From assembly GCA_050694015.1 (NCBI GenBank), contig JBOGWY010000045.1:1-14432 (forward strand): DNA of 14,432 nt. The letters are read 5' to 3'. This document shows positions 1 to 5,028 of the stretch, one piece after another. Origin of the DNA: JBOGWY01 sp050694015. Its GTDB lineage: Bacteria; Actinomycetota; CADDZG01; WHSQ01. Position numbers and translations under genes: made by a program. The notes beneath the pieces are model-generated. The model was given only the letters and a program-made list of their open reading frames with translations. It was not told the origin of the DNA and ran no database searches. Within the stretch, counting starts at the first letter, position 1, and the number at the start of each line of letters is the position of its first letter.

Positions 1-168
1 GGCGTGGACGTGTAGCAGTTGTTCACGTTGCCACCCGGGATCGGCTGACCGGCAAGGTTCGAGCCCGGAGGGCAGACTGCCGGAGGCGTGGACGTGTAGC
101 AGTTGTTCACGTTGCCACCGGGGATCGGCTGTCCGGCGAGGTTCGAGCCTGCGGGGCAGACCGGCGGG
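1..168 (-). repeat. 84-bp tandem repeat in surface gene 1
   Basis: Two adjacent copies (1-84 and 85-168) with few mismatches, each encoding a 28-residue unit with the core SNLAGQPIPGGNVNNCYTST. The array may continue beyond the window. The unit is one version of the C-x18-C repeat found in all four surface proteins. The near-identity of the copies suggests recent duplication. Confidence 0.8.
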
Positions 169-1088
169 AAACAGCTCTGGTTGTTGTTCGGGTTGTTGTC
201 ACCGGTGCAGTCCGTCGGAGGGTTGCAGTTGACCGTGCAGATGGGCGGCGGCGGACAGCCACCGGCCGGAACCGGGTGGATGTCGCCGTGCGCCAGGTGT
301 GTGGCCAACGAGCTCGCGTCGTCGGTGATGACCACCCATGGGTTGGTCGCGGAGTTGGTCTTGTGGCACAGCGTGACCTTGCCGGGCTCGTCGTTGTCGC
401 ACTTGTTCAGATCGCCGCCCGGGGGCTTCTGGCCCGCGTGGTCGGTGCCCGGAGGACAGACCGGGTCGCAGTTGCTCGTACACGGATTGCAGTTCTGCTG
501 ACACGGCTTGTCGGGCTTGCCACAGTGGCCGTTGTTGTCGTCGTCGAAGTCGTCGTCGTTGCCACAACCGTTGTTCCCGTCCTGGTCGGCCTTGTCCGTG
601 CCGCCACCGCCGCCGGGCTTGTCGGGCTGACCGCAGGTGCCCTCACAGCGCTCGGGACCCTTGCTGTCGTCCGGGTTGGACTCGGACTTGCCCTGGTTGG
701 GATTCTTGTCACCGGAGTTGCCGTGCTCGACCGAACGGTCCTTGCCCGACGGATGCGCGTTGTCGCCGCTGTCGGGGACGTTGTTCGGGGTTCCGCCGTC
801 GTTGTTGTCGTTGTCTTCGGTGACGGTGGTGTTCGGGTCGAAGTCGGCATCGCCGTCGCGATCGGTCGCGTTCGCGTTGCCGGACGCGGTCGAGCTCGAG
901 CCGCCCCCGTTACCGTGCGCCTCGTCGGACTTGCCCTTGTCGTTGTCGTCCTGCTTCGCGGACGCGTTCCCGTTCGTCTGCTCCGGGGGCGCGGAAAAAC
1001 CAGGCCCAACGGCGACGATCACAAGAGAAGCGAGCGTCGACATCAGAGCTGCGACAACGAACGATTTCCACCAGCGTTGTGGCTTCAT
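1..1088 (-). CDS. Surface protein 1 of the LPFTG family, 3' end cut by window edge
   Basis: Partial gene; 362 residues are visible and the C-terminus lies beyond position 1, so the sorting signal is predicted by paralogy, not seen. The ATG at 1086-1088 is preceded by GGAGGG (1093-1098) four bases away. Residues 8-31 form the shared export signal ending IVAVGPGF. Residues 35-190 are acidic and rich in Asn, Gly and Asp, including DDDFDDDNNGHCG, nearly identical to surface protein 2. A C-x18-C unit follows (211-230), then a module with CHKTNSATNPWVVIT and HLAHGD (237-278), one CTGDNNPNNNQSC repeat (294-306), and two almost identical C-x18-C units (311-330, 339-358). The family reading is an exported, wall-attached stalk protein; ligand unknown. 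It is the last of four tandem paralogues and closest to surface protein 2. Confidence 0.85.
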   Translation of the reverse strand, partial: MKPQRWWKSFVVAALMSTLASLVIVAVGPGFSAPPEQTNGNASAKQDDNDKGKSDEAHGNGGGSSSTASGNANATDRDGDADFDPNTTVTEDNDNNDGGTPNNVPDSGDNAHPSGKDRSVEHGNSGDKNPNQGKSESNPDDSKGPERCEGTCGQPDKPGGGGGTDKADQDGNNGCGNDDDFDDDNNGHCGKPDKPCQQNCNPCTSNCDPVCPPGTDHAGQKPPGGDLNKCDNDEPGKVTLCHKTNSATNPWVVITDDASSLATHLAHGDIHPVPAGGCPPPPICTVNCNPPTDCTGDNNPNNNQSCFPPVCPAGSNLAGQPIPGGNVNNCYTSTPPAVCPPGSNLAGQPIPGGNVNNCYTST

Positions 1089-1117
1089 CTATCCCTCCAC
1101 GGGTAGTCCACGAGATG

Positions 1118-1153
1118 TGGTGTTCACCGTAGGTGGGGGGTTCTGCGCTGTAA
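1118..1153 (-). promoter_or_regulatory. Candidate promoter of surface gene 1
   Basis: On the minus strand TTACAG is followed after 16 bases by TACGGT, which fits the actinobacterial TAnnnT -10 pattern, about 36 bases before the ATG. The spacer AGAACCCCCCACC lines up with AGAAC-T-CCACC in the conserved elements of genes 2 and 3. The assignment is by eye and tentative. Confidence 0.3.
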
Positions 1154-1348
1154 CGGAGCAACGGGCGTACCTCGTCTACGTCCGAGGACTAGGACTGCGG
1201 TAGCCCGTATGGGGGCTGCTCCACAGCCCACTTGGGCCTCCGGGCGTGCGCGGGTCGCGTTCTACGCGGGCCCGCATGGACAAAACGGACCCACCACGAG
1301 GGCTCCGTCCCTACGGTGGCGGAGGGGTGTCCTAGAGGACGAAAACGA

Positions 1349-1379
1349 AGAAGGGCCGGACTCCGAATCCGGCCCTTCT
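1349..1379 (-). terminator. Terminator of surface gene 2
   Basis: A perfect 12-bp stem (1349-1360 with 1368-1379) around a 7-base loop, 18 bp past the stop codon of surface gene 2. On the minus strand it is followed by TTCGTTTTCGTCC, a modest T-rich tail. The stem includes GGGCCGG, also present in the hairpins after surface genes 3 and 5. Confidence 0.8.
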
Positions 1380-1397
1380 CCCCTTCGCAGCTGAGCG

Positions 1398-2753
1398 CTA
1401 CCTCCGCCGCCTACGACCCCTCACGAGGAGGGCTCCGGCCCCCAGCAGCTCCAGCGCCAGGATCAGGTACGCGATCAGGTTGGCTCCGGTGAACGGTAGG
1501 AGCCTGCCGCGGGTCGCCGGCCGGGTGATCAGGTCACCCTCGACCTCGGGCTTCGGATCGCGGTGGATGATGTCGGGCTTCACGATCGTCTTGTTGCATC
1601 GGCGCACGTTGCCGCCGGGGATCGGCTGTCCCGCCATGTCGGTTCCCGCCGGGCACACGTCGGTCGGCGGAGGCGTGATCGGGTAGCACCGCAAGATATT
1701 GCCGCCCGGTGCCGGTTCTCCCGGCATGTCCGAGTCGGCCGGACACAGCACCGGAGGCGGGCTGCCACAACCACTCGCGGGCACCGGGTACATGTCGCCG
1801 TGTGCAAGGTGCGCGGGGAGCGCGTTCTCGCTCACAGTGATTACGACCCACGGGTTCGTGGCCGAGCCGGTGGCGTGACAGATCGTCACCTTGTCCTTGC
1901 CGGGGTTGCACTTCGAGAAGTCCCCGCCGGGAGGCGGCTTGCCCTCGTGCTTGGTGCCGTCGGGGCAGACCTCGTTCGGGTTACACGTGTGGTTGTTGTT
2001 GGGGTTCGTGTCCCCGTTGCAGTCGGTCTTCGGCTCGCACTTCTTGTTGTTGTGCGGGTTGTTGTCGCCGGTGCAGTCGACCGTCGGGTTACAGCTCTGG
2101 TTGTTGTTCGGGTTGTTGTCGCCACTGCAATCGACCTGCGGGTTGCAGTTGTGGTTGTTGTTCGGGTTGGTGTCGCCGTTGCAGTCGACCTTCGGCGGGT
2201 TGTTCCCACCACAGTGACCGTTGTTGTCATCGTCGAAGTCATCGTCGTTACCGCAACCGTTGTTGCCGTCCTGATCGGCGAGGTCGGCGCCACCGGGACC
2301 GTTGGGCTTGTCCTCGCCACGACCGCCCTCGAACCGCTCGGGGCCCTTGCTGTCGTCGGGATTGGACTCCGACTTGCCCTGATTCGGATTCTTGTCGCCG
2401 GAGTTGCCATGCTCGACCGAGCGGTCCTTGCCCGACGGATGCCTGTTGTCACCGTCGTCGACGACGTTGTTCGGGGTGTTGCCGTCGTTCGTGTCGTTGT
2501 CCTCGGTGTGCGTCGTCGAGGAACTCGAGTCCGCGTCCCCGTCGTGATCGGAGCCCTGACCGTGATCCTTGGTATCGGCCGCCCCCGCCTGACCCTGCTC
2601 AGAAGAGGACGCGGCAGAGTTGGCGTTGCCCTTCTCCTCCTGGTCGGCGCTCTTGGTCAGGCCGGGCCCAACGGCCACGATCAAGAGCGACGCCAGCGCG
2701 GAGACCAGCGCTGCGGTCAGCAGCTGCCTCCACGTCACGCGCGTCTTCTGCAT
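1398..2753 (-). CDS. Surface protein 2, LPFTG-anchored, Asn-rich repeats
   Basis: 451 residues, ATG with GGGAGG (2760-2765) six bases upstream. The shared export signal spans about 9-32 (AALVSALASLLIVAVGPG). An acidic Asn/Asp/Ser-rich stalk (35-187) is followed by four 18-residue repeats of the type DC-GD-NPNNN--C (189-260), a C-x18-C unit (263-282), a Cys-His module (CHATGSATNPWVVIT ... HLAHGD, 288-328) and two more C-x18-C units (337-356, 368-387). The C-terminus carries LPFTG (419-423), a hydrophobic helix and six terminal basic residues, the standard three-part sortase signal. Inferred role: covalently wall-bound stalk or adhesin; ligand unknown. Asp/Asn-rich loops could bind calcium, which is speculation. 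It is paralogous to surface protein 1 over the whole N-terminal half, so the pair probably arose by tandem duplication. Confidence 0.9.
   Translation of the reverse strand: MQKTRVTWRQLLTAALVSALASLLIVAVGPGLTKSADQEEKGNANSAASSSEQGQAGAADTKDHGQGSDHDGDADSSSSTTHTEDNDTNDGNTPNNVVDDGDNRHPSGKDRSVEHGNSGDKNPNQGKSESNPDDSKGPERFEGGRGEDKPNGPGGADLADQDGNNGCGNDDDFDDDNNGHCGGNNPPKVDCNGDTNPNNNHNCNPQVDCSGDNNPNNNQSCNPTVDCTGDNNPHNNKKCEPKTDCNGDTNPNNNHTCNPNEVCPDGTKHEGKPPPGGDFSKCNPGKDKVTICHATGSATNPWVVITVSENALPAHLAHGDMYPVPASGCGSPPPVLCPADSDMPGEPAPGGNILRCYPITPPPTDVCPAGTDMAGQPIPGGNVRRCNKTIVKPDIIHRDPKPEVEGDLITRPATRGRLLPFTGANLIAYLILALELLGAGALLVRGRRRRR
1974..2189 (-). repeat. Four 54-bp tandem repeats in surface gene 2
   Basis: Encodes four consecutive 18-residue units with consensus (V/T)DC(N/S/T)GD(T/N)NP(N/H)NN--C(N/E)P. 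Surface gene 1 has a single equivalent unit (residues 294-306), so copy number differs between paralogues. Two Cys per unit, 12 positions apart, could form one small disulfide loop each. Confidence 0.9.
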
Positions 2754-2821
2754 CTGTTTCCTCCCTGTTCTTCCTGCACGGCACGCCGCATGGCACTAGC
2801 CCCTAAGGGCAGTTCGCCTAG

Positions 2822-2879
2822 CATCGGTGGAAAGTTCTTCCAGAAACATCCCCCGGGCGGGTCAAGAAACGCGTAGCCC
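2822..2879 (-). promoter_or_regulatory. Conserved 58-bp upstream element, copy at surface gene 2
   Basis: Aligns without gaps to 4926-4983 upstream of surface gene 3, 46 of 58 positions identical by hand count. Blocks on the minus strand are GGGCTACGCGTT at the distal end, TCTGGAAGAAC in the middle and CCACCGATG at the gene-proximal end. It ends 68 bp before the ATG, and similarity largely stops at both borders, so it looks like a retained regulatory site. GATGCT at the proximal end could serve as a -10 box. The binding factor is unknown. Confidence 0.6.
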
Positions 2880-2939
2880 GGACGGGCCACGTTCGAGGTG
2901 GTCCCTGCGCCTGGGATCGGTGATCTAGGCCTGCATGCC

Positions 2940-2972
2940 GCCGGCGTGTGCGAGGCGCCGGCGTGTACGAGG
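2940..2972. repeat. Imperfect 17-bp direct repeat
   Basis: GCCGGCGTGTGCGAGG (2940-2955) is followed one base later by GCCGGCGTGTACGAGG (2957-2972), with one mismatch. It lies between the long hairpin and the 58-bp element. Function unknown. Confidence 0.6.
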
Positions 2973-2976
2973 AGGT

Positions 2977-3013
2977 CCGCGACCCCGGCGTTTCCCGCCG
3001 CCGGGGCTCGCGG
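2977..3013. repeat. Long intergenic inverted repeat
   Basis: CCGCGA and CCCCGGCG (2977-2990) pair with CGCCGGGG (2999-3006) and TCGCGG (3008-3013). This gives 14 base pairs with one bulged base and an 8-base loop. It lies 70 bp beyond the terminator of surface gene 3 and about 100 bp before the 58-bp element. It has no T-run, so a classical terminator role is doubtful. Confidence 0.55.
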
Positions 3014-3084
3014 TCCGTACTTTCCAGATCTCGGCCCGCCATCCGGACCCAGATCCGGAAAGAATCTGAAGTCGTTTCTGGAAA

Positions 3085-3106
3085 GGGGGCCGGTTGCCCG
3101 GCCCCC
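3085..3106 (-). terminator. Terminator of surface gene 3, GCAA loop
   Basis: Perfect 9-bp GC stem (3085-3093 with 3098-3106). The RNA loop is GCAA, a GNRA tetraloop, 25 bp past the stop. TTTCC follows on the minus strand, a short T-run. The core matches the hairpin after surface gene 5. Confidence 0.75.
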
Positions 3107-3131
3107 TCCAGTCGGCTCGGTGCTGCGGGTC

Positions 3132-4865
3132 CTATCGCTTACGAGCTCTCAGGATCAGAGCTCCAGCACCGAGCAGTTCGAGAGCCAGCACGAGGTAGGC
3201 CAACAGACTCGCTCCCGTGAACGGGAGGATCCGACCTCTCGTGGCAGGTCTCTCCGCCGCACCATCCCTGGTGCCCAAAACATCGCCACCCGGTTTGTCC
3301 TTCTCGATGACATCGCCGAGGACGTCGTCGTTGCACCGACGGATGTCACCACCGGGGATCGGCTGACCAGCGTGGTCGGTCCCCCGCGGACACTTCCTGT
3401 CCGGAAGCGGCGTATCCACGTAGCAGTTGCGGATGTCGCCACCCGGCATCGGCTGGCCCGGGAAGTCCGAGCCACGAGGACACAGCCTCGGAGGCTCGTA
3501 GCAGTTGTCGACATCGCCACCCGGAACCGGCTCACCCGGCATGTCCGAATCTGCGGGACACACGACCGGAGGCTCGCTTGTGTAGCAGTTGTCGCGATCT
3601 CCATCGGGTGCCGGTTGTCCCGGCATGTCCGAGTCGTCCGGACAGGTCGGCGGCGGAATGCACTGCACGCCGTCGATGAACGGGTTCATGTCGACCGGAC
3701 ACGTCGGCGGCGCGATCACACAGGTCATGGGGTTTGTCCCCTCCGCCACGATCCTGTCGCCGTCCTTTAGCTCATTCAGCGTGACAGGAACGACACTCCA
3801 CTGACCATTGGTCTGACGACATACCCAAACGTTGGAGTCCGGAGGAGGTGGCGGCGGAGCAGTCGCGCAGCTCGCCGGGTTCGTTCCCTCCGCAACGATC
3901 TTGTCGCCGTCTCGCAGTTGATTCGGCTTGATCTCTCTAACTTGCCAATCGTTGCCGACTTGGCGACACACCCAAAGGCTGTCGTCCGGAGGAGGTGGCG
4001 GCGGCTCGTTCCGACACTCTGGCGCGTTCGCCGGCTTGTCAGATTGCGTAGACGTCCCCTTCGGGATCTCGACTATCTCCCACTCGCTTGTGGTGGTGTT
4101 GAACCGACAGACGACTTCTGTCTCGGTAGGTGGAGGCGTGGAACCGCTTCCGCAGTCACCGGTGTGCGCGGGGTTGCCACGGCCGTAGTGAGCACCAACA
4201 CCCTGGTTACCGTCACACTCGTAACCCATGTCATTGGGCTTCTGGCCGTTGAACTCCTTCACCTGACCCGGAGGGTTCTTGTCGTCGGCGTTACCGACGC
4301 AACCGGCACAAGGCGTGCCCTTTCCGGGAGCGGCGCTACCCTGACCGTTCTCCGAGTTATCCCCGTCACACGTGTTGTCGTACGGACCGGGGTTCTCGTT
4401 GGCGCCACCCTGAGGCGCGTCTGGGCCCTGGTGCTTGTTCGTGCAGCTCGCCGCGTCGGTGTCGCCGGTACCGGAGCCGTTCGACTTGTTGTCGTCCGGC
4501 TTGAAGCCTTCGTCTTTATGGCCGGGATCGGCCTGTGACCCAGTCGACGTTCCGGTGCCGGACCCGACGTGCCCGTGCGTGTCGGGCACGCTGCTCGCGT
4601 TCGGGTTAATGACATCCGGATTGTGCGGCTCTTGGGTCGGTGTAGGCGCCACCACGGTCGTGGTCGTCACCCCGTCATCAGTGCTTCCGGTCGACGCGAC
4701 TTGAGAAGGGCCGCCCTCCGCGGCCGCGTCCTTAGCCTGCTCGGCCGCGTTGTCGTTCGGCGAGGAAAACCCCGGCCCGACCGCGACGATCAATGTCGAA
4801 GCAAGTGCCGACAAGAGCGCCGCGACCACGAACGACCGCCAACTACATCGAAGCTTTTTGACCAT
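3132..4865 (-). CDS. Surface protein 3, LPFTG-anchored
   Basis: 577 residues from the ATG at 4863-4865. This start is chosen over an in-frame one 40 codons upstream because GGGAGG lies four bases before it and the protein then begins directly with the family signal (WRSFVVAALLSALAS, then AVGPG). Next come a Thr/Asn/Gly-rich stalk, a Cys-rich module (about 185-238) with TPCAGCVGNADDKNPPGQ, MGYECDGNQGVG and NPAHTGDC, three repeats built on CR...W...V (252-383), four C-x18-C units (408-427, 436-455, 462-481, 492-511), LPFTG (547-551), a hydrophobic helix and a basic tail. The Cys-rich module recurs in surface protein 5 and, as I recall, in other actinobacterial anchored proteins. Inferred: sortase-attached extracellular stalk; ligand unknown. 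It lies downstream of the HD-GYP gene but has its own upstream element. Confidence 0.9.
   Translation of the reverse strand: MVKKLRCSWRSFVVAALLSALASTLIVAVGPGFSSPNDNAAEQAKDAAAEGGPSQVASTGSTDDGVTTTTVVAPTPTQEPHNPDVINPNASSVPDTHGHVGSGTGTSTGSQADPGHKDEGFKPDDNKSNGSGTGDTDAASCTNKHQGPDAPQGGANENPGPYDNTCDGDNSENGQGSAAPGKGTPCAGCVGNADDKNPPGQVKEFNGQKPNDMGYECDGNQGVGAHYGRGNPAHTGDCGSGSTPPPTETEVVCRFNTTTSEWEIVEIPKGTSTQSDKPANAPECRNEPPPPPPDDSLWVCRQVGNDWQVREIKPNQLRDGDKIVAEGTNPASCATAPPPPPPDSNVWVCRQTNGQWSVVPVTLNELKDGDRIVAEGTNPMTCVIAPPTCPVDMNPFIDGVQCIPPPTCPDDSDMPGQPAPDGDRDNCYTSEPPVVCPADSDMPGEPVPGGDVDNCYEPPRLCPRGSDFPGQPMPGGDIRNCYVDTPLPDRKCPRGTDHAGQPIPGGDIRRCNDDVLGDVIEKDKPGGDVLGTRDGAAERPATRGRILPFTGASLLAYLVLALELLGAGALILRARKR
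3720..3974 (-). repeat. 147-bp repeats in surface gene 3
   Basis: Two clear copies, 49 residues apart (298-333 and 347-382), share WVCRQ, a central W-V, DGD-IVAEGTNP and a closing Cys. They are joined by proline-rich linkers. A third, more divergent copy lies at residues 252-284. Each unit has one Cys at either end, suggesting one disulfide per small domain. Confidence 0.8.
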
Positions 4866-4869
4866 CCTT

Positions 4870-4875
4870 CCTCCC
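4870..4875 (-). promoter_or_regulatory. Ribosome binding site deciding the start of surface gene 3
   Basis: GGGAGG on the minus strand, four bases before the ATG at 4863-4865. The Asp-box gene has the same motif at the same distance, and surface gene 5 has GGTAGG there. The longer in-frame start at 4985 has no such signal and would read through the conserved upstream element. Confidence 0.8.
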
Positions 4876-4925
4876 TCTTCCTCTCCAGTACGCATGGCAG
4901 GCCGCGCTTCACGGCCTACGGAAAT

Positions 4926-4983
4926 CATCGGTGGGAGGTTCTTCCAGACACATGCCTCAGAGGGGCTAACTAACGCGTAGCCC
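4926..4983 (-). promoter_or_regulatory. Conserved 58-bp upstream element, copy at surface gene 3
   Basis: Partner of the copy at 2822-2879, with the same length and no gaps, ending 60 bp before the ATG. This copy also has a potential hairpin, GGGCTA with TAGCCC, at its distal end. In the other copy only CGGG/CCCG could pair there, so the conservation looks more like a protein-binding or promoter site than an RNA structure. GATGAT at the gene-proximal end could be a -10 box. Confidence 0.6.
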
Positions 4984-4993
4984 ACCAGAGCTA

Positions 4994-5007
4994 GCCGTTA
5001 CTACGGC
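4994..5007 (-). terminator. Weak hairpin after the HD-GYP gene
   Basis: A 5-bp stem GCCGT/ACGGC with a 4-base loop, 21 bp after the stop codon of the HD-GYP gene. It has no T-run and is at best a weak terminator. It abuts the conserved element of surface gene 3. Confidence 0.3.
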
Positions 5008-5028
5008 GAGGAGAGGAAGTGTGGGGTT

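Larger units (their letters stand above)
1089..1397. other. Intergenic region, leader of surface gene 1
   Basis: 309 bp between surface genes 2 and 1 with no convincing gene. Reading from gene 2 it holds a strong terminator hairpin (1349-1379), then inverted repeats at 1250-1275 (GCGGG, CGCG / CGCG, CCCGC), 1213-1229 (GGGCTG/CAGCCC) and 1170-1187 (CCTCG/CGAGG). Next comes a stretch resembling part of the 58-bp element of genes 2 and 3 (1128-1144). The ribosome binding site of gene 1 is at 1093-1098. The many hairpins suggest a structured 5' leader, although GC-rich DNA yields chance hairpins easily. Confidence 0.5.
2754..3131. other. Intergenic region between surface genes 3 and 2
   Basis: 378 bp without a convincing gene. 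In transcription order it holds the terminator of surface gene 3 (3085-3106), a long hairpin (2977-3013), an imperfect 17-bp direct repeat (2940-2972), the conserved 58-bp element (2822-2879) and the GGGAGG ribosome binding site of gene 2. Reading frames across it show no family resemblance and no usable start signals. Confidence 0.6.

Noticed and set aside
276..1106. Plus-strand frames over surface gene 1
   Set aside because: Val/Arg-rich shadows of a minus-strand gene that shares N-terminal signal and body with its paralogues.
1974..2217. Regular GTTGTTGTTCGGGTTGTTGTC-like repeats as a CRISPR array
   Set aside because: There are no spacers. The repeats are contiguous, in frame, and encode an Asn-rich protein repeat.
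1563..2876. Long plus-strand open frame (437 codons), Val/Arg-rich
   Set aside because: Antisense to surface gene 2; its composition is the complement of Asp/Asn-rich codons. The minus strand has a ribosome binding site, signal peptide and LPFTG.
4866..4985. Forty-codon N-terminal extension of surface protein 3
   Set aside because: It would read through the conserved 58-bp element, and the internal ATG has GGGAGG and gives the family signal directly.
4866..5028. Cyclic di-GMP riboswitch upstream of surface gene 3, suggested by the nearby HD-GYP gene
   Set aside because: No trace of the GEMM core sequences was found in this leader or in that of surface gene 2; conservation between the two looks like a promoter/operator.
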